DNA of 46,363 nucleotides from Candidatus Obscuribacterium magneticum (lineage in GTDB: Bacteria; Elusimicrobiota; Elusimicrobia; F11). This document shows, one piece after another, positions 26,601-33,706 of the stretch. The first letter of the stretch is position 1. The number at the start of each line of letters is the position of its first letter. A program made the position numbers and the translations under genes. The stretch spans positions 1-46,363 of the forward strand of contig JAJAPZ010000018.1 of assembly GCA_020523905.1 (NCBI GenBank), in the 5' to 3' direction. The notes beneath the pieces were generated by a model. The model worked only from the letters and a program-made list of their open reading frames with translations, was not told the origin of the DNA and searched no databases.

Positions 26601-27371
26601 AAGCATTGTTTTGAATGGCTTCGGTTTTTCCGGATATTTGCCCTAAGTTCGTTGGCCGTTGCAATTATGATCTCCCCTGTTATGGCGGAGGCGTGGAAGC
26701 CGGCGAAGGCGGAGTTTAAGACGAAGGACGGGCAGGTCTTAAAGGCTTATTTTCAGGCGCCGAAGGGAAATAAGCTGACACTCGTGATGCTTCACGGATT
26801 GACCGCCTCGAAAGAAGAGTGGTTGCCCCTGGCCGAAGCCGCCGTGAAAGTCGGCTATGGGGTTTTTGCCTATGATGCGCGAGGTCATGGGGAAAGTTCG
26901 CTCTCCAAGGATGCGCACGGCACGCCGAATGGGTTTCAATACTTCGGGCCGCCGGGACGAGGGTCGCCCTGGGAGCGGATGATTGACGATTTGGGGGGGG
27001 CCATTTGGTTTTTGGAAAATCAGAAAAAAATCAATCGAGCCTCCGTCATACTGGCTGGGGCGAGTCTGGGGGCCAACGTCGCCTTGAACTACGCCTCGTT
27101 GACGCGATCGTTGAAAGCCGTGATCCTCCTGTCTCCGGGACTGGATTATCAGAAAATTACGACGGAAGGGGCCATACAGCAGGTGGGGGAGATCCCCGTG
27201 TTGATCGTGGCGAGCCCTGGTGACAAATACGCCTATGCCAGCTCCGTGCGGCTTAAATCCCTTTCTCCTCGAGCCACGTTCTGGTCCAATGTCAAACCGG
27301 GACACGGGGTCCAGATGTTTGATGAGGACTTGTTGGCTCGAATTATCCAGTGGCTCAATCAACCGAAGTAA
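26544..27371 (+). CDS. Alpha/beta hydrolase within the biotin locus
   Basis: This is a serine hydrolase fold protein. The oxyanion segment is MLHGLTASKEEW, the nucleophile elbow is AGASLGANVAL (G-x-S-x-G), the acid is probably in VASPGDKYA and the histidine in KPGHGVQMF. The N-terminus is uncertain. The ATG at 26544 lies inside the family B repeat; a GTG at 26463 would overlap bioD; ATGs at 26667 and 26682 would start after most of a hydrophobic stretch (FALSSLAVAIMISPVMA). Read from the upstream starts, that stretch looks like a signal peptide cleaved near AEAW. In BioH-containing bacteria an esterase frees pimeloyl-ACP methyl ester, but an exported protein would not fit that role, and no bioC is visible. 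Confidence 0.75.
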   Translation: MFIANTYLNDGLLHFVRNDKHCFEWLRFFRIFALSSLAVAIMISPVMAEAWKPAKAEFKTKDGQVLKAYFQAPKGNKLTLVMLHGLTASKEEWLPLAEAAVKVGYGVFAYDARGHGESSLSKDAHGTPNGFQYFGPPGRGSPWERMIDDLGGAIWFLENQKKINRASVILAGASLGANVALNYASLTRSLKAVILLSPGLDYQKITTEGAIQQVGEIPVLIVASPGDKYAYASSVRLKSLSPRATFWSNVKPGHGVQMFDEDLLARIIQWLNQPK

Positions 27372-27391
27372 AACGTGAGTGTCCCAATTTC

Positions 27392-27474
27392 GTCATTCCG
27401 GACGTCCGCCGTGGCGGACGATCCGGAATCCAGGCAAAATTTACAGCCTGGATTCCGGCTTTCGCCGGAATGAC
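27392..27474. repeat. Family A palindromic repeat (loop type 2) upstream of bioA
   Basis: The left arm GTCATTCCGG carries a small nested hairpin (CGTCCGCCGTGGCGGACG), and the right arm is GGATTCCGGCTTTCGCCGG ending AATGAC. The centre CCAGGCAAAATTTACAGCCTGG is itself an inverted repeat. It lies between the hydrolase stop and the bioA start. Confidence 0.87.
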
Positions 27475-27487
27475 GGGCTTGTAAGTC

Positions 27488-28927
27488 GTGGTAAGTAATT
27501 TAACGCCACTACAACTTGAGCGATGGGATAAGAAATATATTTGGCATCCGTTTACCCAGCATTATGTCTGGGAAAAAGAACCCGCCCTCATCATCGACTC
27601 AGGCCGAGGGGCTTACCTCCGGGACGTCCGGGGCCGGAAATTTCTGGATGGGGTTTCTTCACTCTGGGTCAACGTTCACGGGCATCGAAATCCCACGCTT
27701 GATAGAGCCTTCCGCCGACAACTCTCCAAAATAGCCCACTCGACATTCTTGGGATTGTCGCACACCCCCGCCATTCTTTTGGCGAAGAAGTTGGTGGCCT
27801 TGGCGCCCCGGGGATTAACGCGATGTTTCTATTCCGATAACGGGGCGACGGCCGTGGAAATCGCTTTGAAGATGGCCTTCCAGTACGGGGTTCAAACGTC
27901 CGGCGGGCGGTCCATGAAGCGGGCGGAGTTTCTGGCGCTTCGAGGGTCGTATCACGGGGACACCTTGGGCTCCGTTTCCGTCGGCGGGATTGAGACCTTT
28001 CATTCCAAATTCAAACCGCTTCTTTTTAAAGCCCATTTTGCCATGGCGCCTTATTGTTACCGGTGCCCGTTCAATAGGAAAAACGTTTCGCATCGATTTC
28101 GGTTGGGGGAAAAGGTTCGTCACGTCCCGCGGCCCGGCGAACGGCGGGAGGAAACGGGATGCCGCTGGGAATGTTTGGCGGATGTGGAGCGGATCCTCAA
28201 GCAAAGGCCCGGAAAAATCGCCGGTGCCATTATAGAACCCGTGGTTCAAGGGGCGGCCGGGATGATCGTCATGCCGCCGGGTTATGTGGCGGGTTTTGAG
28301 AGGCTTTGCCGGAAACACGGTGTTCTCCTCATTGTGGATGAGGTCGCCACGGGGTTTGGACGGACGGGAACCCTCTTTGCCTGCACGCAAGAGGGGATCA
28401 CACCAGACCTCCTCTGCCTGGCCAAATCCATCACAGGGGGGTACTCGCCCCTGGCCGTCACGCTGGCGACTGAAAAGATCTTCCGGGCGTTTTACGGCCC
28501 CCCCGAAAAATCGCGGACCTTTTTCCACGGCCATACCTACACGGCCCACCCTTTGGGGGCGGCGGTCGCGGTGGCCAATCTCAAACTCATCAAAAGTGAA
28601 AAACTCATTGAAAAATCGCATCACAAGGCGCATCTTATGAAGGAAGAACTGGAAGCCCTGCTTGAGCTTCCCCGCGTGGGGAGCATCCGTCAAGCCGGGC
28701 TCATGGCGGGAATTGAACTGGTGAGAAATAAAAAGACAAAGGAACCTTATCCGTCCCATTGGCGGATGGGAGCCCGAATCTGCAAGGGGCTCTTGTCCCA
28801 TGGGATTTGGCTACGGCCTTTGGGGGATACGGTCGTGCTTTTGCCGCCCCCTGTGATTTCTGATCCGGATCTCACCCGCCTCATCCGTTCTTTGCGGACG
28901 GTCATCCTTCATGAATGCGCGATTTAG
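27488..28927 (+). CDS. bioA: Adenosylmethionine-8-amino-7-oxononanoate aminotransferase
   Basis: This is a 479-residue class III PLP aminotransferase that makes 7,8-diaminopelargonate. The family start motif KYIWHPFTQHYVWEKEP is at about 15-31. SSLWVNVHGHRNP, the PLP lysine K313 in LAKSITGGYSPLA and FHGHTYTAHPLGAA also match. It is longer than E. coli BioA (429), mainly through an insertion at about 185-235 that contains two cysteine pairs, C190-x2-C193 and C225-x3-C229. A shorter cysteine-bearing insertion is, as I recall, seen in other BioA lineages. The start is a GTG with a poor ribosome site. The 3' end overlaps the first GGDEF gene by 17 bp. Confidence 0.94.
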   Translation: MVSNLTPLQLERWDKKYIWHPFTQHYVWEKEPALIIDSGRGAYLRDVRGRKFLDGVSSLWVNVHGHRNPTLDRAFRRQLSKIAHSTFLGLSHTPAILLAKKLVALAPRGLTRCFYSDNGATAVEIALKMAFQYGVQTSGGRSMKRAEFLALRGSYHGDTLGSVSVGGIETFHSKFKPLLFKAHFAMAPYCYRCPFNRKNVSHRFRLGEKVRHVPRPGERREETGCRWECLADVERILKQRPGKIAGAIIEPVVQGAAGMIVMPPGYVAGFERLCRKHGVLLIVDEVATGFGRTGTLFACTQEGITPDLLCLAKSITGGYSPLAVTLATEKIFRAFYGPPEKSRTFFHGHTYTAHPLGAAVAVANLKLIKSEKLIEKSHHKAHLMKEELEALLELPRVGSIRQAGLMAGIELVRNKKTKEPYPSHWRMGARICKGLLSHGIWLRPLGDTVVLLPPPVISDPDLTRLIRSLRTVILHECAI

Positions 28928-30218
28928 AACGTTAAGAATTATCCTCCTCGTCCTCGCTGGGCTTGTCTTCGCCGCCGTGACAGCATCCTTGTTGGTACCC
29001 ACTCCTTCTATTCCCCTCCTGTTTTCTTTTTATCTCTTGAGCATCTTTGCGGTCCAAGCCTTGGGACAGGGGGGGGCGGCCTTTATGATGACCGGCTTTG
29101 CGACCCTCTTTGGCGTTTTCTGTATGACGCGCCTGCCGAAGGCCGATTTTTTAATCCTGCCCACGCTGATGACAGGTCTCTGGGGCGGGATCACGCTTCT
29201 TTTCCTCCACCTGCAGAGGATTAATCGTCAACTTAAAGCGATGAATGATCAAAGGGTCGGTTTGGCTCAGCACCAGCAGGCGATTCAAAAAGAGGTGCAG
29301 TTTTATGAGGGTCGCTTGACCGATCTGGGGAAGAAGGGCGAGCAAAGGAGGCTTCTGGTTCAGGCGGCGCGGGAGTTGGGCTCCCTTTTGGATCCTCGAG
29401 CCATCCGAATGAAACTCATCGAAAAAGCCCAGATTTTATTTCCCCAAAAACAAGTTCTCATTTCCTACGGCCAGACCGGTGACCCCGTGGACACCTACGT
29501 CCTGCAAAAAAAGCAGCCGCTTCAGGTCCCCAGTTCTTCGTTCAAGGGACACCCTCTTTTGGCGGTCCCGATCACGGCCCAGCATGCGGTGGCGGGCGTC
29601 TTGCGCGTCGGGAGCGAGGATCCAAAGGCCGCGTTCACCCGGGACGACTTAAGGCTTCTTGATATTCTCGCCAGCCTGGCCTCTCTCGCTTTGGGCAACA
29701 GCCTTCTTTTTCAGCATGTCAATGAGATCGCCCGGCGGGACGGGTTGACCAAACTTCTGACCCACCGGGCCTTTCAAGAGAAATTGGAAGAGGAAATCCT
29801 CGAGGCCAGCCGTTTTGGCGGGTCATTAAGCCTCATCATGGCCGATCTGGACCATTTTAAAGCTGTCAATGACACCTACGGGCATCAGGCCGGGGATCAG
29901 GTGCTGGTGGGTTTTTCCCGTCAATTGGCGCGGCATGTGCGGGACATCGATATCCTTGCCCGCTATGGGGGGGAGGAGTTTGTCATCCTTCTTCCCCAAA
30001 TGAGTCATATGGACGCCTATCAGCTGGCGGAGCGCGTGCGACTCGATATCGCCCAGCAAGTCTTTACCAGTGGTTCGACCCAATTTGCCGTCACCGGCAG
30101 TTTCGGGGTGGCGACCTTCCCGGAGGACGCGACATCGGCCCAGCAGCTCATACGGCAATCGGATCAACGGCTTTACCGGGCGAAAGAGTTTGGCCGGAAT
30201 CAGGTGAGGGGGCGTTAG
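28911..30218 (+). CDS. Membrane GAF-GGDEF protein, probable diguanylate cyclase with I-site
   Basis: The product is 435 residues. Three or four membrane segments cover about 8-100, followed by a short coiled coil (HQQAIQKEVQFYEGRLTDLG). A GAF-like domain lies at about 140-265 and a C-terminal GGDEF domain at about 270-435. The active-site motif is GGEEF at 353-357, and DGLTKLLTHRAF and DLDHFKAVNDTYGHQAGD are intact, so it should make cyclic di-GMP. An inhibitory-site R-x-x-D is present as RDID at 344-347, pointing to product feedback. It overlaps the 3' end of bioA by 17 bp and is followed one base later by a second GGDEF gene. Confidence 0.92.
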   Translation: MNARFRTLRIILLVLAGLVFAAVTASLLVPTPSIPLLFSFYLLSIFAVQALGQGGAAFMMTGFATLFGVFCMTRLPKADFLILPTLMTGLWGGITLLFLHLQRINRQLKAMNDQRVGLAQHQQAIQKEVQFYEGRLTDLGKKGEQRRLLVQAARELGSLLDPRAIRMKLIEKAQILFPQKQVLISYGQTGDPVDTYVLQKKQPLQVPSSSFKGHPLLAVPITAQHAVAGVLRVGSEDPKAAFTRDDLRLLDILASLASLALGNSLLFQHVNEIARRDGLTKLLTHRAFQEKLEEEILEASRFGGSLSLIMADLDHFKAVNDTYGHQAGDQVLVGFSRQLARHVRDIDILARYGGEEFVILLPQMSHMDAYQLAERVRLDIAQQVFTSGSTQFAVTGSFGVATFPEDATSAQQLIRQSDQRLYRAKEFGRNQVRGR

Positions 30219-30219
30219 C

Positions 30220-31479
30220 ATGCGTACCTGGCAGTATCTGATCCTTTTGTTGCCTCTTCTCCCTCTTGTGGCGGCCTTTTGGAACCGAATGGCGGCGTTG
30301 GTGGTTTCGGGAGGAGCTTGCGCGGCTCTTTTGGGGATCTTCTTAAACTTGGATCCTTCTGCGTTCCGACATCTTCTTTTGGCACAAGGGCCGCTGGTGC
30401 TCTTGTTAAGCGGATTGTCTGTCTATGTATCCAGCAAAGACATGTTGGTGAAAAAGGAGGAGCATGAAAAAGAACAGGGTTCTTTTGAGGAATTGAAGAA
30501 AAAGCATTCCCAGTTTAAGGAGGCGGTGGCCAAGGGGGAGAAAGAAGAAAACCAGGCCCTTCAAATCTATTCTCTTTCAAAGGGTTTGGCGGAGGCCGTC
30601 TCCTGGGGGGACATGACGCCGCGCTTGACTTTGGGGATTCAAAAGATTTTCGGAGCTTACGAGTTCATTCTTTACGCTTTGCGTGAAGACGGGAGTTGGG
30701 AGCTTTTACACCGGCGGGGGAGCTGGGCCCAGGATCCACCCGTGACAGGTCCCATTTCAGGAGAAGGATGCATCCTCCTGCCGAACCAGACGCAGGAGGT
30801 CGTTCCGGTCCAAGTCGTTCCGATTTACATCAACCGCTCCGCTCAGCCGGCCGTCAATGGAGTTTTGTTTTTAAAATCCGTCACGGAAAAGGTGGCGGAG
30901 TCGGATCTTCTTCGTGTGGGCCGGGAATTTGGGGAGCAGATCGGCATGGCCATCGACAAAGCCCTCCTTTTTGCCCAGATCGAGATGCAGTCGCGGACGG
31001 ACGGCCTGACCGGCATCCTTCGCCGGCAATCCTTCATGGATCGCCTCGATGAAGAGATGAAGCGGGCCAAGGCCTTTAACACGCCTTTCTGCCTCCTGAT
31101 GGTCGACATCGACCATTTCAAACAAGTGAACGACACCCACGGGCACGCCGCGGGCGACGCCGTCCTGGCCCGGATGGGGCAAATTCTGAAGGAGAGTTTT
31201 TACGAGACCGATATCGTCGGCCGCTACGGGGGCGAGGAGTTTATCGTGCTCCTGCCCCATGCGCAGATGGATGGTGTCGTGCGGAAGGCCGAAAATTTAA
31301 GACAACGGCTAGAAAAAGAGAGGATTCCTTGCGGGTTTGTCGATTTAAGCGTGACGGTGAGCATCGGGGTGGCCAGTTTTCCTCAGCACGGCCAGACGGC
31401 TGAGGCCTTGATTGCGAGCTCCGACCGCGCGTTATATCAAGCCAAAGAAAGTGGTCGTAACCGGGTGGTGGTGGCCTAA
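30220..31479 (+). CDS. Membrane GAF-GGDEF protein, probable diguanylate cyclase without I-site
   Basis: This 419-residue paralogue has the same architecture. Two or three membrane segments cover about 4-70. A strongly charged coiled coil follows (MLVKKEEHEKEQGSFEELKK), then a GAF-like domain at about 125-255, then GGDEF with DGLTGILRRQSF, DIDHFKQVNDTHGHAAGD and GGEEF at 337-341. The position equivalent to the I-site reads YETD (328-331), so the arginine is lost and product inhibition may be absent. It probably arose by tandem duplication; the different sensory segments suggest separate inputs. It ends 4 bp before a large hairpin. Confidence 0.92.
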   Translation: MRTWQYLILLLPLLPLVAAFWNRMAALVVSGGACAALLGIFLNLDPSAFRHLLLAQGPLVLLLSGLSVYVSSKDMLVKKEEHEKEQGSFEELKKKHSQFKEAVAKGEKEENQALQIYSLSKGLAEAVSWGDMTPRLTLGIQKIFGAYEFILYALREDGSWELLHRRGSWAQDPPVTGPISGEGCILLPNQTQEVVPVQVVPIYINRSAQPAVNGVLFLKSVTEKVAESDLLRVGREFGEQIGMAIDKALLFAQIEMQSRTDGLTGILRRQSFMDRLDEEMKRAKAFNTPFCLLMVDIDHFKQVNDTHGHAAGDAVLARMGQILKESFYETDIVGRYGGEEFIVLLPHAQMDGVVRKAENLRQRLEKERIPCGFVDLSVTVSIGVASFPQHGQTAEALIASSDRALYQAKESGRNRVVVA

Positions 31480-31483
31480 AGGA

Positions 31484-31546
31484 AAAGGGGGCAAGTCTGC
31501 CCGTTAACCCATGAACACTGGGTTAACGGGCAGACTTGCCCCCTTT
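31484..31546. terminator. Large bidirectional hairpin (family E) between convergent genes
   Basis: The 28-bp arms (31484-31511 and 31519-31546) are perfectly complementary around a 7-base loop, TGAACAC. Arm ends are AAAGGGGGCAAGTC and GACTTGCCCCCTTT, so each strand has a short T-run after the stem. It separates the plus-strand GGDEF gene from the minus-strand small membrane gene. Part of the right arm codes for the C-terminus and stop of the latter. The outer motif resembles the palindrome at 1-44. Confidence 0.85.
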
Positions 31547-31903
31547 ACTTTTTCGAGTGACGTTTCGAATGACTTCTTCCCCGCCTTTGATGGCCAAGGG
31601 AAGGAGTTTTTCGATGAGAAGCGGAGCGGCCACGGCCAGTATTTTCAGGAACTTTCCGTTGTCGCTGGCAGCGCCAGCCTCTTTGGTCCCTGAGGATTTC
31701 CTGGATTTGCCGATTAAAAAGAGGGTCGTCAAAAAGGTGAGAATGCCGCCGAAGGCCATGCCGATGTGTTTTTTAAGAAAGTTGATGGGATTCAGCTCTT
31801 CCCGGATGCTGTCCACCAGAATATCTTTGTCTCGGAGGAGTGTTTCTTTCTTTGTTTGAAGGTCTTTTTCCAGTTCCGAGATCCGGGCTTTCGGAAACAT
31901 CAT
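31523..31903 (-). CDS. Small membrane protein, possibly DUF3618/YqjD-like
   Basis: This is a 126-residue protein with an N-terminal charged helix (ISELEKDLQTKKETLLRDKD) ending in REELNPINFLKKH. One clear membrane segment follows (GMAFGGILTFLTTLFLIG), then a second moderately hydrophobic stretch (LKILAVAAPLLIEKLLPLAI). The helix followed by a (L)NP motif recalls DUF3618 proteins found next to YqjE-like holin-fold proteins; that is only a resemblance. The ATG overlaps the upstream gene by 4 bp. The last residues (KGGKSAR) and the stop lie in the arm of the terminator hairpin. Confidence 0.65.
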   Translation of the reverse strand: MMFPKARISELEKDLQTKKETLLRDKDILVDSIREELNPINFLKKHIGMAFGGILTFLTTLFLIGKSRKSSGTKEAGAASDNGKFLKILAVAAPLLIEKLLPLAIKGGEEVIRNVTRKSKGGKSAR

Positions 31904-32226
31904 GATTTAAGCCTCAAATACCAGCGCAGAGCGATACCCCCCAGGATCACCCCCAAGATCCCATAAAAGGTTCCGAGGATAAGAATCGCCCAGAGGGGAT
32001 TGCCCGTGAGTTGAACCAGCCATGTGCCCAACGCCACATTAAACAGGGTGAATGAGATTAAAACCAATATTCCGGCAAAGCCGACAAGCAGAAGAAAAAG
32101 GATCGTGGAGAGGGCATAGGCGGTCATCCGGGCCTGGAACAATTCGATGACGCTCGTGAAGTAGTCGACAACGTCTTTGACAAGGACTTTCATTTGGTTG
32201 ACGATGGTTTCTTTCTCTGAATCCAT
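31900..32226 (-). CDS. Small membrane protein, YqjE/holin superfamily III-like
   Basis: This is a 108-residue protein. An N-terminal amphipathic helix (ETIVNQMKVLVKDVVDYFTS) is followed by a short loop and two long membrane helices (about 40-63 and 75-100), ending in the basic RWYLRLKS. This layout fits the phage-holin-superfamily-III/YqjE proteins, which are chromosomal inner-membrane proteins rather than phage genes in many bacteria. No other phage gene is nearby. It forms a two-gene minus-strand unit with the DUF3618-like gene. Confidence 0.7.
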   Translation of the reverse strand: MDSEKETIVNQMKVLVKDVVDYFTSVIELFQARMTAYALSTILFLLLVGFAGILVLISFTLFNVALGTWLVQLTGNPLWAILILGTFYGILGVILGGIALRWYLRLKS

Positions 32227-32337
32227 GACGAGATCTAGGATACAACGAAAAAGCTCGCCTCGCTAGGGGGAGGTGAATATTCCTGTCGGGGGAAGGGGTT
32301 TTTGGCAGAAAAGGGTGGAATATTCTGTTTAGTTAAG

Positions 32338-32353
32338 GTATCATTTGTGATAC
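32338..32353. promoter_or_regulatory. Inverted repeat just upstream of abiEi, candidate autoregulatory operator
   Basis: GTATCA-TTTG-TGATAC is a perfect 6-bp inverted repeat with a 4-bp spacer. It ends 4 bp before the ATG of the AbiEi-like gene. AbiEi antitoxins are known to repress their own promoter by binding inverted repeats, so this is a likely operator. I did not find a clean -35/-10 pair around it. Confidence 0.5.
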
Positions 32354-32357
32354 TTCA

Positions 32358-32960
32358 ATGAAACAGCAATATATCGAAGAAAAGCTGGAAAATCAGGGAT
32401 TGACGCTCTTCACGTCCCAGGAGTTTCGGCGGGCGGGCGGCCTCACACCGGCCTCGGCCAAGCAGCTCCTCATTCGCTACGTGAAAAAAGGGATCCTCCT
32501 GAAATTGAAGGAGAAGCGGGGTCTTTATTGCCTGAAGCGGAAGACTCCCCACCCTTGGCTTCTCGCCAACAAGCTGCTTCAGCCCTCTTATATTTCGCTG
32601 GAAACCGCCCTGGCCCATTACGGGGTTTTGCCCGAGTCCGTCTACGCCGTCACCTCCGTCACGCCTCTGGTGACAAGGACGTTTGAATCGCTCCATCTGG
32701 TTTTTACCTACCAGAAAATTAAAAGGGACGCCTACCTGGGTTATTGCCCGATGGACGTGCAAGGGACGACGGTATGGATGGCCGAACCGGAAAAAGCCGT
32801 GGCGGATTATCTCTATTTTTCGCACCTTGGACGAAAGCCGTTGAATAACCGCCTCCGTTGGTCCATGATCAATCGAAAGAAGCTTTTTCAGTTTTTAAAA
32901 GTCTTTCAGAGGAAAGGCCTCTTGGAGTGGGGAAAAAATGTTGTCTCAATCGACGATTAA
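32358..32960 (+). CDS. AbiEi-like antitoxin of a type IV toxin-antitoxin pair
   Basis: The product is 200 residues. The N-terminal winged-helix part (about 1-60) contains FTSQEFRRAGGLTPASAKQL and a KKGILLKLKEKRGLYCL wing. The C-terminal part (YISLETALAHYGVLPESVYA, WMAEPEKAVADYLYF) matches the AbiEi antitoxin/transcriptional regulator families. It represses the operon and neutralises the AbiEii toxin. The toxin gene starts 23 bp before its end, the usual overlapping arrangement. The inverted repeat directly upstream is probably its binding site. Confidence 0.87.
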   Translation: MKQQYIEEKLENQGLTLFTSQEFRRAGGLTPASAKQLLIRYVKKGILLKLKEKRGLYCLKRKTPHPWLLANKLLQPSYISLETALAHYGVLPESVYAVTSVTPLVTRTFESLHLVFTYQKIKRDAYLGYCPMDVQGTTVWMAEPEKAVADYLYFSHLGRKPLNNRLRWSMINRKKLFQFLKVFQRKGLLEWGKNVVSIDD

Positions 32961-33651
32961 GGAATATGCCGTTAAATGGCAAACCACGCCCCTCAACGTG
33001 GCGAGGGAATATCTCCAGCACGTTTTTCTTTCCACGCTTTATCAAGCCAAAGAATCCGAACTTTTGGCGTTTAAAGGGGGGACGGCGCTGCGCATGCTTT
33101 ACCGCAGCCCCCGCTTTTCGGAGGACTTGGACTTCAGCGGTCATTTAACACCCTATCATCTTGAATCGCTTCTTAAACAAACGGTCGGGAAGGTGGCCGT
33201 GGCCGCCCTTCCCATCGAGACGATCGAGTCGAAACCGACCTCCGGGGGCTACTTGGCCCTTTACCGGTGCAACCTCTACGATGAAAGCGTTGGAATCGAG
33301 CTGAACATTTCCTTGAGGCGCCGTGTGAAGCCAGAGCCCATATTGGTGACCACCCCCCTTCTGCCGCCTTATCAATGCCTTGCCCTTTCGGCTCCGGATC
33401 TTGTCACAGAAAAATGCGAGGCGCTTCTGGCGCGCCGAAAGATGAGGGATTTTTATGACCTCTACTTTTTATTGCGCGAAAGACTTGCCGTGCAATCTAT
33501 TGTTCCTCTAAAAAGTCGCCTCATCGACGCCGTTAATTCCCTGGAATCCAAAATGGCGTCCAGGGAATTGAAGGCCTTTCTGCCTGTCAGCCATCACCGG
33601 GTTATCTCCAACCTCCGCCAGGCTTTGATCACCGAACTGAACCGTCTTTAA
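32938..33651 (+). CDS. AbiEii-like nucleotidyltransferase toxin
   Basis: The product is 237 residues. The DNA polymerase beta-type nucleotidyltransferase core shows FKGGTALRMLY (motif I) and FSEDLDFSG (motif II acidic pair). The late conserved block TEKCEALLARRKMRDFYDLY carries the lysine and aspartate typical of AbiEii. Such toxins are nucleotidyltransferases, and related enzymes modify tRNA acceptor ends. Overlap with the AbiEi gene and the intact motifs indicate an active type IV system. Such pairs act in phage defence by abortive infection or in plasmid/chromosome stability. It stands alone, without other defence genes nearby. Confidence 0.9.
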   Translation: MLSQSTIKEYAVKWQTTPLNVAREYLQHVFLSTLYQAKESELLAFKGGTALRMLYRSPRFSEDLDFSGHLTPYHLESLLKQTVGKVAVAALPIETIESKPTSGGYLALYRCNLYDESVGIELNISLRRRVKPEPILVTTPLLPPYQCLALSAPDLVTEKCEALLARRKMRDFYDLYFLLRERLAVQSIVPLKSRLIDAVNSLESKMASRELKAFLPVSHHRVISNLRQALITELNRL

Positions 33652-33706
33652 TGATATTATTGATGCCGTTGCTGACAAAGGCACTTGAATAGTAGGAGGT
33701 GGAATT

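Noticed and set aside
27815..28801. Long minus-strand open frame (328 codons) opposite bioA
   Set aside because: It shadows an unambiguous BioA with all motifs; the composition (many His, Arg, Pro) is typical of an antisense frame.
31900..32226. Prophage remnant, suggested by the holin-like protein
   Set aside because: No lysin, integrase or structural gene is nearby, and this family is commonly chromosomal.
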